A stretch of DNA of 48,081 nt from Clostridia bacterium (GTDB lineage: Bacteria > Bacillota > Clostridia > Christensenellales > Aristaeellaceae), in contig JAFXDB010000112.1 in assembly GCA_017516305.1 (NCBI GenBank), forward strand, positions 1 to 48,081, given 5' to 3'. Numbering within the stretch: the first letter of the stretch is position 1; each line of letters begins with the position of its first letter. The notes below the pieces were generated by a model. The model searched no databases, had not been told where the DNA came from, and worked only from the letters and a program-made list of their open reading frames with translations. Made by a program: the position numbers and the translations under genes. This document shows positions 1 to 8,700 of the stretch, in pieces.

Positions 1-2
1 CC

Positions 3-1715
3 GAGTACAGCACCACGTTTGGCTACGACGAGGAGAACCGCCCGACCAGCCTGAACTACGGTGAACACGGCCAGACCACGCTGACCTATGACAAGCTGGG
101 CCGCGTGCGGCAGAGCAGTGTCAAGGCGGGCAATGGTGTGACCAACACCACGACCTATGCCTTTGAAGTGGGCGGCCATGGTGAAAATAGCACCACGGGG
201 CTGGTTAAGAGCATTAGCCAGACTGGCGGTAACTTTGCTTACACCTACGATGATAACGGCAATATCACCAGCGTGGTGCAGGATGGCAAGACCACAGCGT
301 ATACTTACGACGCGCTGGGCCAGCTCATCCGCGTAGATGCCGAGCAGGAAAATGCAACCTGGGTGTACGAGTATGACCAGGGCGGCAATATCCTGTCGAA
401 GTGCAAATATGCTTATGGTGTGACCACCGGCGAACCGCTGGAAAGCAAGACCTTCACCTACGGTAACCCCAACTGGCGCGACCAGCTCACTGCGGTGAAC
501 GGTGTCGGTATCACCTATGACCAGATCGGCAACCCGCTGAATGATGGCACGTGGCAGTACGAATGGGTCAATGGCCGACAGTTGGCTCGCATTTATAGTG
601 TTGACACCGATGCAAGTTTTGTGTATAATGAAAATGGGCTGCGGGTTCAGAAAACCGTCAATGGTGTGGTGACCAAGTACACGCTATATGGCAAGCACGT
701 TATGCACATGACTCAGGGCAACGATGAGCTGCACTTCTTCTATGATGCAAGCAACAAGCCTGCTGTTGTGGTGTACAACAGTGTGCCTTACAGCTACGTG
801 AAGAACCTGCAGGGCGAAATTGTGGCCCTTCTTGACAGCACTGGTGCCGTTGTTGTCAACTATGTGTATGATGCTTGGGGTCGTCCCATCAGCAAGACTG
901 GTAGCATGGCAACCACGCTGGGCACGGTGCAGCCTTTCCGCTATCGCGGCTATGTCTACGATGAAGAGACTGAGCTGTATTATCTCAGAAGCCGATACTA
1001 CAACCCTGCTTGCGGGAGGTTCGTTAACGCAGATTGCTTGATCCATCGAAGCATTCTGGGGCACAATATGTATGCATATTGTGCCAATCATCCAACTATG
1101 GCAAAAGATCCTGATGGACTCGTGTTTACTTGGATCAAGAATGCGTGGGAAGATACCAAACAGGCTGTCTCTGATGGTTGGAATTGGATAAGCGATAAAG
1201 CTTCCTCTGCGTGGAATTGGACCAAGGATACCGCTTCCGCTGCATGGGATTGGACCAAGGATACTGCAGTTGCAGCATGGGACTGGACAACAAAAGCAGC
1301 TGCTGACGCATGGCAGTGGACAACTAATAAAGCCGCTGAGATCTGGGATTGGACAACACAGGCTGCTACTGATGCTTGGAACTGGATAAAGGATAGGAGC
1401 GGAAAAGCCTGGAACTGGCTACAACAGGCAGCCAGCGATGTTGGTGCTTGGATTGCACAAGCTGCAAAAGTCATTTGGGGTGGTATTAAATCAATTGGCG
1501 TAGTAGTTTTCAATGCTTTTAAGGAGGGGCTTGTGACTGCGATTGCGACATTTACTGTAACAACCGGTGGTAGCATAATTAACACTTTAGCTAGTGGCGC
1601 AACATTAGGATGGCCCGGTGTTGCAGCTGCAGCAACTGCGGCATTGGCACCAACAGCTGTTGCGTTTGCCGTTGGCTTTGTGGAAGGACTTATTCGTCCG
1701 CTATTCTTTGATTAA
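3..1715 (+). CDS. RHS/YD-repeat toxin, C-terminal part (5' end outside window), Trp-rich repeat tip
   Basis: The reading frame is open from base 3, so the gene starts to the left of the window. The first 340 or so residues are YD-repeat shell (YDALGQLIRV, YDAWGRPISKTG), ending in the conserved RHS core boundary RYRGYVYDEETELYYLRSRYY and then RFVNAD. Beyond the boundary is a variable tip. It starts with about eight 11-residue repeats of the form AxxAWxWTxxx (bases about 1195-1480), then has two hydrophobic stretches that could cross a membrane. RHS proteins of this layout encapsulate and deliver a C-terminal toxin; a membrane-active tip is inference here. The downstream 74-residue membrane protein is its likely immunity partner. 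This is the only RHS module in the window that could still be joined to an intact N-terminal part. Confidence 0.85.
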   Translation, partial: EYSTTFGYDEENRPTSLNYGEHGQTTLTYDKLGRVRQSSVKAGNGVTNTTTYAFEVGGHGENSTTGLVKSISQTGGNFAYTYDDNGNITSVVQDGKTTAYTYDALGQLIRVDAEQENATWVYEYDQGGNILSKCKYAYGVTTGEPLESKTFTYGNPNWRDQLTAVNGVGITYDQIGNPLNDGTWQYEWVNGRQLARIYSVDTDASFVYNENGLRVQKTVNGVVTKYTLYGKHVMHMTQGNDELHFFYDASNKPAVVVYNSVPYSYVKNLQGEIVALLDSTGAVVVNYVYDAWGRPISKTGSMATTLGTVQPFRYRGYVYDEETELYYLRSRYYNPACGRFVNADCLIHRSILGHNMYAYCANHPTMAKDPDGLVFTWIKNAWEDTKQAVSDGWNWISDKASSAWNWTKDTASAAWDWTKDTAVAAWDWTTKAAADAWQWTTNKAAEIWDWTTQAATDAWNWIKDRSGKAWNWLQQAASDVGAWIAQAAKVIWGGIKSIGVVVFNAFKEGLVTAIATFTVTTGGSIINTLASGATLGWPGVAAAATAALAPTAVAFAVGFVEGLIRPLFFD

Positions 1716-1727
1716 GGGAGATTTCTC

Positions 1728-1952
1728 ATGAAGAAAACGTATCGAACAATTCTTGTATTCATAACCGTCTTGGCATACGCCCGTATTATCGCCTGGTTGT
1801 TTTCGTATCTTGATGGTAGTGATTTTTTCCGAGTACTACCATCACTTCTAATGATTGCTGCAGTAAATACTGCTTTGGTTCACAAGTTTGTAGAGCCATC
1901 ATCCGGTAGTTGTTTATCGCCTGAAGCTTCAGATGATAAGCTTGAGAATTAA
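1728..1952 (+). CDS. Small two-helix membrane protein, candidate immunity to the tip of RHS module 1
   Basis: The 74-residue protein starts 12 bases after the RHS stop codon, with a GGGAG ribosome-binding site. It has two predicted membrane helices, at residues about 8-26 and 34-52, and a polar C-terminal tail. I do not recognise the family. Its position directly after a polymorphic-toxin tip and its membrane topology suggest an immunity protein acting at the membrane, which would fit a membrane-active toxin. This is inferred from context only. Confidence 0.6.
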   Translation: MKKTYRTILVFITVLAYARIIAWLFSYLDGSDFFRVLPSLLMIAAVNTALVHKFVEPSSGSCLSPEASDDKLEN

Positions 1953-2032
1953 TCTCGTTTCTCAGTAAGGGCTAAACGCTTTCCATCATACCAACGCTCA
2001 ATAGAGAGTTCTTTGGCATTGCCAATGCCACG

Positions 2033-3463
2033 GTGAACGGCAAGTGGACCGGCTATGTGTATGATGCACTGGGTCAGCTGATTCGCGTGAACGACCGTAG
2101 CGATACCCGTTCCGGCAGCAGCGGCTCCGTGTGGACGTATGAGTACGACCAGGGTGGCAACATCCTCTCCAAGAAGCGTTATCCGTATGCTGAGCCTACT
2201 GCTGACAATGTGCTGGAGACTACGACCTTTACCTATGGCAATCCGAACTGGAAGGACCAGCTGACGGCAGTCAATGGCGTGCCGATCTCCTGCGATGCCA
2301 TTGGCAACCCGCTGAATGATGGCACGTGGCAGTACGAATGGGTCAATGGCCGACAGTTGGCTCGCATTTATAGTGTTGACACCGATGCAAGTTTCGTATA
2401 TAATGAAAATGGGCTTCGGGTTCAAAAGACAGTCAATGGTGTGGTAACCAAGTACACGCTGCATGGCAAGAATGTGGTGCACATGACGCAGGGTGAGAAT
2501 GAACTGCACTTCTTCTACGATGCGCAGAATAAGCCTGCAATTGTTGTGTTCAACGGTGTACCTTACAGCTACGTCAAGAACCTTCAGGGCGACATTGTGG
2601 CACTGCTTGACAGCACTGGCACAGTTGTTGTGAACTATGTCTATGATGCCTGGGGCCGCCCCATCAGCAAGACGGGTTCTCTTGCCAGCACGCTGGGTTC
2701 TGTGCAGCCGTTCAGGTACAGGGGCTATGTCTACGATGAAGAAATCGAGTTGTATTATCTGCAGAGTCGATTCTTCAATGCAACCGCATTCCGATTTATC
2801 AATGCCGATGTGTTGTGTCTTGGCAATATGTATGCTTATTGTTGCAATGTACCAACCATGCGAGTCGATGTTGATGGGCAGGAGTCTAAGTTGCTGACCG
2901 TAGAAGACATAATGAATAAGCGGTGGTGTAAAGTTACTTTTGAAATTTCTGGTGCTGCATACAATGAATATCTTGATGCAAAACAGGCAAGATTTCGTCC
3001 TCGTCGTCCAAATGGACCGTTGAATGATTATGTTCTGGATAATGGGATTTCCACGGTTGCAAATTATGTGTCAGGCCTGTTTACTGGTGGTAATGCTCCA
3101 GAGAATAATACTGGTATTAGTGCTATTGACGTTAGCTTTGCGGATATACTAGACTACGCAATGTACCGACATACATATGATGATGAGGTGGTTATGGGCT
3201 ATGTGATATACTGTTTGAGCGAGATGAATAGCCATGTTGGATATGATAGAGTAACAATCACGATTCTTTGTGGCTCTCATGATCACCAAGCAATAGTTAA
3301 GTTGCATCATAATGATGGAACAACGAGTACATCTGAGCTGTTTGATTTACGCGTGCCCAACAACTCATATACAATGGTTGAGGAACTCTACACGATATTC
3401 AAGAGGTATGGGGGCGCAATTCGTGTTGAAATCGCAGAATGGGGGGAATGTTTGAATGAGTAA
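2033..3463 (+). CDS. Orphan RHS module 2: 5'-truncated core with distinct C-terminal tip
   Basis: RHS-core similarity begins abruptly near base 2029 (NGKWTGYVYDALGQL). The only start is a GTG without a clear ribosome-binding site, so the module is probably silent unless recombined onto a complete RHS gene. The core runs to RYRGYVYDEEIELYYLQSR, then RFINAD. The tip, about 210 residues from base 2830, has no motif I recognise; it contains a DYVLDNGISTVANYV stretch and a C-terminal alpha/beta region. Its stop overlaps the next gene by 8 bases. A 92-base tract (2303-2394) is identical to bases 528-619 of module 1, which points to recent gene conversion. Confidence 0.7.
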   Translation: MNGKWTGYVYDALGQLIRVNDRSDTRSGSSGSVWTYEYDQGGNILSKKRYPYAEPTADNVLETTTFTYGNPNWKDQLTAVNGVPISCDAIGNPLNDGTWQYEWVNGRQLARIYSVDTDASFVYNENGLRVQKTVNGVVTKYTLHGKNVVHMTQGENELHFFYDAQNKPAIVVFNGVPYSYVKNLQGDIVALLDSTGTVVVNYVYDAWGRPISKTGSLASTLGSVQPFRYRGYVYDEEIELYYLQSRFFNATAFRFINADVLCLGNMYAYCCNVPTMRVDVDGQESKLLTVEDIMNKRWCKVTFEISGAAYNEYLDAKQARFRPRRPNGPLNDYVLDNGISTVANYVSGLFTGGNAPENNTGISAIDVSFADILDYAMYRHTYDDEVVMGYVIYCLSEMNSHVGYDRVTITILCGSHDHQAIVKLHHNDGTTSTSELFDLRVPNNSYTMVEELYTIFKRYGGAIRVEIAEWGECLNE

Positions 3464-3992
3464 AAAGTGGTCCAAGAAGATCAAATCAGCCTTGATCGTG
3501 TTACTGACGGTGCTACCTATTCTTGGTCTTTTGGGGGCTGTACATCATGGTTATAGAAGCTACATGTTTGGTGAAATTGACATCGGCAATGTGATGCGAA
3601 TTGCACAATTGGTTGATGACATTTGCCATTATCACGAGCATTTGCCAGCTGTAGATGGTTTTTTCTGTGCTGAAGGAGATATTAACGGATACATAGTATA
3701 TACTTATCATAACACTGATAACGATTGGGCAAATGTATATATCAAAAGAGATGGGGCGGTTTCAGAATCGCTTTCTCCGGAACTCTCTATCACTGGGTCC
3801 TATAACAGAATAAGTAATTCGCAAGAGGCTTCAGCATACAGCACAACACATCCATGTACAAGCCATTTTGTTATTACACATCCACAGCAAATGTACATGA
3901 TTGAGTTTGTGGATTTCAATGCAAGTGGATCAGAGCAAGATTTGATTGGTTTCTTGGAAAACTTGGCGTTACAGCTAAACACTGATAACTGA
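3456..3992 (+). CDS. Membrane-anchored protein, candidate immunity to module 2 tip
   Basis: The 178-residue protein overlaps the end of RHS module 2 and is preceded by GGGGGAAT. One N-terminal membrane helix (residues about 10-30) follows a Lys-rich start, so the rest is probably outside the membrane. The soluble part (about 145 residues) matches no family I know. Tight overlap with the tip gene, as is usual for toxin-immunity pairs, is the main reason for the call. Confidence 0.6.
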   Translation: MSKKWSKKIKSALIVLLTVLPILGLLGAVHHGYRSYMFGEIDIGNVMRIAQLVDDICHYHEHLPAVDGFFCAEGDINGYIVYTYHNTDNDWANVYIKRDGAVSESLSPELSITGSYNRISNSQEASAYSTTHPCTSHFVITHPQQMYMIEFVDFNASGSEQDLIGFLENLALQLNTDN

Positions 3993-4245
3993 TGGCATCT
4001 ATTTGATAGCAATTCAGTTCCATTGAAAATAGTAAACGCCATTATTTGCTATGGACAGTTGAGAGGTCATGTTCATATTTTCTTTACTCTTATTTATGTA
4101 TGATGCATCTATACATGCGTACTGCCCGTTAAGTATTTGGCATACACAACCGACTGTAGCCGTCCAGCATTCGCTGCTGGGCGGCCCTTTGGGGAGGACT
4201 ACGCCAGTCTGACATCGAATTCAAATCATATGTCTGAGTAGCCTT
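3993..4245. other. AT-rich spacer between RHS modules 2 and 3
   Basis: There is no convincing gene in this spacer. It ends in the 4159-4185 hairpin and a short stretch with no visible ribosome-binding site before RHS similarity resumes at about 4246. Confidence 0.6.
4159..4190 (+). terminator. Hairpin at module 2/3 junction, probable terminator
   Basis: GCCGTCCAGCA and TGCTGGGCGGC form an 11-pair stem (one G-T pair) around a TTCGC loop, followed by CCTTT. It occupies the same place, between an immunity gene and the next RHS fragment, as the hairpins at 6046, 8672 and 10610. Confidence 0.5.
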
Positions 4246-4251
4246 ACCAGC

Positions 4252-5700
4252 GTGGTGCAGGATGGCGTAACGACCTCTTACACCTATGATGCGCTGGGTC
4301 AGCTGATTCGTGTGGTGGATGGTCAGGAAGGCGCTACCTGGGAGTATGAGTATGACCAGGGTGGTAATATCCTGAGCAAGAAGAAGTATGTGAGCGGTGC
4401 GCTGGCGGAAAGCAAGACCTTCACCTACGGCAATGCTAATTGGCGTGACCAGCTCACGGCTGTGGATGGTGTGCCCATCACCTATTACGCTATTGGCAAT
4501 CCGTTGAATGATGGTACCTGGACTTACACTTGGCAGAATGGTAGGCAGCTTGCCCGGATGCAAAAGGATGGCATGGACGCATCCTATGTGTACAACGAGA
4601 ACGGTCTGCGTGTACAGAAGACTGTGAACGGTGTGGTGACCAAGTACACTCTGCACGGTAAGAGTGTTGTGCATATGACTCAGGGCAACGATGAGCTGCA
4701 CTTCTACTATGACGCCAGCGGTAAGCCTGTAATTGTGGTGTACAATGGTGTACCTTACAGCTACGTCAAGAACCTGCAGGGTGACATTGTTGCCATTCTG
4801 GATACTGCTGGTAATGTGGTAGTTAGCTATGTGTATGATGCTTGGGGCAGGCCCATCAGCAAGACTGGTGGCATGGCAGCCACGCTGGGCACGGTGCAGC
4901 CTTTCCGCTATCGCGGCTATGTCTACGATGAAGAAATTCAACTCTATTATCTTCGATTCAGATTCTTTAATTCTAACTGGAACAGACTTCTCAATGCAGA
5001 TTGCCTTGTACAACACAGCATTTTGGGCAGCGATATGTTCGCGTATTGTCGAAATTGTCCAGTTAACAGAAGTGATTCTTCGGGTTGTGAAGACATGCCC
5101 GTTGTGCCGACACCAGCCCCGCCAACACAAGTAACTCCAATGCCTACCCCCTATCCTTCCAGACCTGATAACTGGTATTATGAGTTTCGCATGGCAGAGC
5201 AGCAAAGAGTTTTCATCGAAAGAATAAATAGAATTGTTGAAGGTATCAATGATATCGCCCTGTATGTTGAAGCACAGCAAATTCTCGAGGAAGGTGTCGG
5301 ACAAATCGGTACGAAATCCGGATACACGCTGGGCTTTGTTTCAACAGCGCGGTTCAATGAATGGTATAGGCGTGATTCTGCAAGTAGCGGTCTCTCCAGT
5401 TGGCTGCAGGATGGTGCTATGTCAGGATTGGGGGAGTTGGCAGAGAGATCCTCGAAGTTCGCACGATTTGCCAAGCCTCTAAAAGTATTGAGCCTAATAA
5501 TGTTTGTCCGCGACGGGGCTCAGGTGATGGGTGATATGTATGTCAACCATTTTTTAGAGCAGCCTGGTTGTATCGGTCTTGTTTATGTTATTGGTGGTAA
5601 AGAAGTTCGCTTTTGCTACGGATGGGACGAACACACTATTGAGAAGACATTTGGAGATATTGATTGGGTTAAGCCTGGCAGTTGGAGTTTGGGGGATTGA
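4252..5700 (+). CDS. Orphan RHS module 3: truncated core with Pro-rich linker and unknown tip
   Basis: Core similarity begins near 4246 (TSVVQDGVTTSYTYDALGQL), immediately after non-RHS spacer, with a GTG and no ribosome-binding site. The core reaches RYRGYVYDEEIQLYYLRFRFF, then RLLNAD. The tip begins with a Pro/Thr-rich linker (PVVPTPAPPTQVTPMPTPYP) followed by about 170 residues: a helical part, then a C-terminal KEVRFCYGWDEHTIEKTF segment. I do not recognise the domain. The small gene downstream is the likely immunity partner. A 65-base tract (4783-4847) is identical to 6475-6539 in module 4. Confidence 0.7.
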   Translation: MVQDGVTTSYTYDALGQLIRVVDGQEGATWEYEYDQGGNILSKKKYVSGALAESKTFTYGNANWRDQLTAVDGVPITYYAIGNPLNDGTWTYTWQNGRQLARMQKDGMDASYVYNENGLRVQKTVNGVVTKYTLHGKSVVHMTQGNDELHFYYDASGKPVIVVYNGVPYSYVKNLQGDIVAILDTAGNVVVSYVYDAWGRPISKTGGMAATLGTVQPFRYRGYVYDEEIQLYYLRFRFFNSNWNRLLNADCLVQHSILGSDMFAYCRNCPVNRSDSSGCEDMPVVPTPAPPTQVTPMPTPYPSRPDNWYYEFRMAEQQRVFIERINRIVEGINDIALYVEAQQILEEGVGQIGTKSGYTLGFVSTARFNEWYRRDSASSGLSSWLQDGAMSGLGELAERSSKFARFAKPLKVLSLIMFVRDGAQVMGDMYVNHFLEQPGCIGLVYVIGGKEVRFCYGWDEHTIEKTFGDIDWVKPGSWSLGD

Positions 5701-5702
5701 TT

Positions 5703-5894
5703 ATGAATCGCTTTTGTGCCCAGATTGCTTATTTCTGCTTTTGTGTAGGTCTTGGAATGGAGGTTTGCGTACATCTGTTCTCGATAGAAGCACATAGCAA
5801 TCAATTGTTCAATGTAATCAAACTTAGTTTGATCAGCATTATTGTAATAACTCAGATAGTAGGTTTGTTTGCTGGTAAGAATCGAAAAGAATAA
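5703..5894 (+). CDS. Small two-helix membrane protein, candidate immunity to module 3 tip
   Basis: A 63-residue protein starts at ATG 5703, two bases after the RHS stop, behind a TTTGGGGGATT ribosome-binding site. It has two hydrophobic segments (residues about 3-24 and 37-57) and a basic C-terminus. No family is recognised. The ATG at 5703 is preferred to an upstream start at 5682 that would lie inside the RHS gene. Confidence 0.55.
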   Translation: MNRFCAQIAYFCFCVGLGMEVCVHLFSIEAHSNQLFNVIKLSLISIIVITQIVGLFAGKNRKE

Positions 5895-6123
5895 AAGCAG
5901 TTCGGATTCCTGTCATGAAACACTTGACCTGATTCTATCGTTTGCTACAGATAGTCTTTATCTCCGACGTAAGTGATAGACTGTCAAAGGCAAATATGGC
6001 GTGTAGTTCTGGATAAAACATTGCGCGTTACTTGAACAACAAACTGGCCATCCGGTAAACAACGGATGGCCTTTCCTATGCTGCCAGCAGGAGTTCCATG
6101 TTGTAACGGCGAATAGGCATAAT
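5895..6123. other. Spacer between RHS modules 3 and 4 with hairpin and shared leader
   Basis: No gene is seen. The last 80 bases hold the hairpin at 6046-6071 and a leader (about 6075-6123) that reappears almost unchanged at about 8700-8748, before module 5. The leader is not part of the RHS core. Confidence 0.6.
6046..6074 (+). terminator. Hairpin at module 3/4 junction
   Basis: GGCCATCCG (6046-6054) and CGGATGGCC (6063-6071) pair perfectly around an 8-base loop, followed by TTT. The sequence family recurs at 8672 and 10610. A terminator is the simplest reading. Confidence 0.6.
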
Positions 6124-6162
6124 ACCCCCAACTGGCGTGACCAGCTCACTGCGGTCAATGGT

Positions 6163-7455
6163 GTGGGCATTACCTACGACCAGATTGGTAACCCGCTGAA
6201 TGATGGTGAGTGGACGTATACTTGGCAGAATGGCCGGCAGCTTGCGCGCATGCAGAAGGATGGCGTGGATGCATCCTTTGTGTACAACGAGAACGGCCTG
6301 CGTGTACAGAAGACCGTGAACGGTGTCGTGACCAAGTACACGCTGCATGGCAAGAACGTTGTGCACATGACGCAGGGTAATGATGAACTGCACTTCTTCT
6401 ATGATGCAAGCAACAAGCCTGCTGTTGTGGTCTACAATGGTGTACCTTACAGCTATGTGAAGAACCTGCAGGGCGACATTGTTGCCATTCTGGATACTGC
6501 TGGTAATGTGGTAGTTAGCTATGTGTATGATGCTTGGGGACGTCCCATCAGCAAGACTGGCAGCATGGCGGCTACGCTGGGCACGGTGCAGCCCTTCCGC
6601 TACCGTGGCTATGTCTACGACGAAGGGACGGGGCTGTATTATCTGAGGAGCAGATATTACGATATGGCCATGTGTAGGTTCCTAAATGCAGATAACTTGA
6701 TTGGGAGCATCGGGCGACCTTGTTCACACAATTTTTATGCCTATGGAGCCAATACCGTGATTACCGTTGCGGACTATGATGGCCAGTCTATCATTATGCT
6801 AACAGATGATGCGAACCTCTCGCACACGTCGTTGCTTATTCGAGATTATGGGGAACAGTGGCATTATTTCTATTGGGGTGCAAACCCTGAAACGGCTGAA
6901 GTTTCCTTTCAAGCTGGCACCTGCTATGTGCATTGCGAAGTTAATGGGCCAGTAGCGCTCGCTATCAATGCGATAAGTAATCAGCCTGGCAATGGTGTGC
7001 TGATCTATGAACAGATTACCTTTGATTATTATCCGGATGATGACAGTAAAACGCTTGCTTCGATCAATACATACCTTAACATGAATGGGTTGTACGATTA
7101 CAAATACGATCGAATGATATACTTTGAACTTCCCACAACTCTTTCTGGTTCAGCACATTTGCGTGCGCTATATCTGGAAAGAAAGCAAGCGGAACTAACC
7201 TATAATCTCTTTACGAATAATTGTGCACAAATGTGCCTTGATGTTATGGGGTATGGTTTGGCTTTGGACAATTTGCTCGATCTGGAATCAATGAAAGCTC
7301 AGCTTACTAACTATGGTAAATCCATCTGGCCACTCTTGATTCACTTGAGGATCGATGCTGATAACTACTATAACGATAAACTGTGTTATGCTATGAATGG
7401 CCCTTTACAGAAGTGGCGAATGCAAGTGTATGGGAGGAGGTCTGTCCAAATGTAG
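6163..7455 (+). CDS. Orphan RHS module 4 with tip resembling a permuted papain-like hydrolase
   Basis: RHS similarity resumes at about 6124 (TPNWRDQLTAVNG), without its own start signals. The core ends at YVYDEGTGLYYLRSRYY, RFLNAD. In the tip (about 250 residues) a His in SHTSLLIRDYG precedes a later YNLFTNNCAQMCLDVMG block. The order His then Asn-Asn-Cys is typical of circularly permuted papain-like folds (PPPDE, LRAT and NlpC-like families), so a cysteine peptidase or amidase toxin is plausible. This rests on motif order and spacing only. The secreted protein that follows is the candidate immunity factor. Confidence 0.7.
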   Translation: MGITYDQIGNPLNDGEWTYTWQNGRQLARMQKDGVDASFVYNENGLRVQKTVNGVVTKYTLHGKNVVHMTQGNDELHFFYDASNKPAVVVYNGVPYSYVKNLQGDIVAILDTAGNVVVSYVYDAWGRPISKTGSMAATLGTVQPFRYRGYVYDEGTGLYYLRSRYYDMAMCRFLNADNLIGSIGRPCSHNFYAYGANTVITVADYDGQSIIMLTDDANLSHTSLLIRDYGEQWHYFYWGANPETAEVSFQAGTCYVHCEVNGPVALAINAISNQPGNGVLIYEQITFDYYPDDDSKTLASINTYLNMNGLYDYKYDRMIYFELPTTLSGSAHLRALYLERKQAELTYNLFTNNCAQMCLDVMGYGLALDNLLDLESMKAQLTNYGKSIWPLLIHLRIDADNYYNDKLCYAMNGPLQKWRMQVYGRRSVQM

Positions 7456-7524
7456 CGTGGATAGAGTCTGCACCTGTTTTGTGAAGATCTCAAGTGAATA
7501 TGGGAAATGACAGGAGGAATCCAT

Positions 7525-8523
7525 ATGTCGATGCGTTGGTTATGTTTCTTTTTGCTTTCTTGCCTTTTTCCTACTGTGTCGGAAGCAGAAAGCAGTGCAA
7601 CTGGTTTATCCAGTAACGTGGGTTATCCTCACATGGCAATCGTTGGCGGTGTTCCTTTTTTCACTGCTCCGGATATCCCGATGTCTTTTCAAGATACGAT
7701 ATATGCAATATCGGGGGAAGCGTTAATAGAATACTATTCTGCAGATCATATCACTGCAGTTCTATCTTATCATAATGGATTGCTTGTTGTTTTAGAGCAG
7801 AGGTCCTTAATGGAATCAATAATGAATGTTAAGGCAAGGTCAATTCGATTTATCTCTATTGGGGGGGCTACTGAAGAGAGTTATCTGAATTTACAGTTGC
7901 CGGAAAGTACATATCTGTGGAACGTTCGATATCGAAATGGTAAGCTGTATGTTCTTTGTCTGGATAGCGCTCGTCAGTTCCACGTGCTTATCTATAACGA
8001 TGAGGGGCAGCAGATAAGTCATTATTCTAATACAGGATACCTTTATGATACTTGCTTCCCGTTAAGCCGTGACGATAAGTATTTGCGTATTTATGACATT
8101 GAGACGGGTTCTGTCTATGAAACGGATGTGTTACAGAGTTCCTCGATGCAATTTGTTTCACATAATGGCTTCTTGTATTATACTGACCAGACTGGCCTTC
8201 ACAGATACACTTATCATACTCATGTTGATGATGTTATATATCGTGCTGAAGGAATCAACTCATCCACCAACTTTATTATTTATGATAATTCCGTATACAT
8301 CTTGTATGTACCTGATACATACGTTTCAGTTCTGGATTTAGAAACCATGGGCATAACCACAATTAGTATTCCAGTATATCCGGAGTATGCTGCAATAGCG
8401 AATGACACGCTGTACATATATGAGAGGAACCATACGGGTGGGATAGCAGAAATAGATTTGAATACCTTAGAGGTACAGGTGTGGTTGCTTGACCAAGACC
8501 GTATCCCATTAGGTGGTGCGTAA
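7525..8523 (+). CDS. Secreted beta-propeller-like protein, candidate immunity to module 4 tip
   Basis: The start at ATG 7525 is set by AGGAGG at 7511-7516. The 332-residue protein has an N-terminal signal peptide (hydrophobic LCFFLLSCLFP, likely cut near SEA-ES). The rest is a series of beta-rich units of about 40 residues with recurring NGKLYVL, NGFLYY, NSVYILY and NDTLYIY strands, suggesting a propeller. No exact family is recognised. If it is an immunity protein, it would act outside the membrane, which would fit a wall- or surface-directed hydrolase. Confidence 0.6.
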   Translation: MSMRWLCFFLLSCLFPTVSEAESSATGLSSNVGYPHMAIVGGVPFFTAPDIPMSFQDTIYAISGEALIEYYSADHITAVLSYHNGLLVVLEQRSLMESIMNVKARSIRFISIGGATEESYLNLQLPESTYLWNVRYRNGKLYVLCLDSARQFHVLIYNDEGQQISHYSNTGYLYDTCFPLSRDDKYLRIYDIETGSVYETDVLQSSSMQFVSHNGFLYYTDQTGLHRYTYHTHVDDVIYRAEGINSSTNFIIYDNSVYILYVPDTYVSVLDLETMGITTISIPVYPEYAAIANDTLYIYERNHTGGIAEIDLNTLEVQVWLLDQDRIPLGGA

Positions 8524-8590
8524 GTAGAATGTGGAGCATGAAGCACAGTATCAGCAGATGATCAAAACATTTCAGCACAAGTTGTCGCGG

Positions 8591-8654
8591 CATTGCTGAT
8601 ATCAACGATAACCTCGATGACATGGCGCGCAGGCTGGACAACCAGTCCACCTGA
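8591..8654 (+). pseudogene. Possible 3' remnant of a small holin-like (BhlA/UviB) gene
   Basis: One frame reads GIADINDNLDDMARRLDNQST then stop, a coiled helix like the C-terminal end of small phage-derived BhlA/UviB proteins. It lies directly before the 8672 hairpin. There is no start codon and the match is short, so this is tentative. A possible 5' remnant of the same kind of gene lies at 10536. Confidence 0.25.
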
Positions 8655-8671
8655 TCCCCTACCGACCCACT

Positions 8672-8700
8672 GGCCATCCGGCATTGCCGGGTGGACTTTT
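8672..8700 (+). terminator. Hairpin at module 4/5 junction
   Basis: GGCCATCCGGC and GCCGGGTGGAC form a stem around ATT with one G-T pair and one mismatch, followed by TTTTT. It is the same hairpin family as at 6046 and 10610. Confidence 0.6.

Noticed and set aside
684..1091. Minus-strand open frame within RHS module 1 (and similar ones in every other module)
   Set aside because: It recurs only because the RHS core recurs. It has no ribosome-binding site, and the RHS frame is far better supported.
1195..1480. Regular repeats in the first tip, considered as a CRISPR-like or tandem DNA array
   Set aside because: The period is 33 bases in frame and the DNA units diverge while the protein pattern is kept, so it is a protein repeat.
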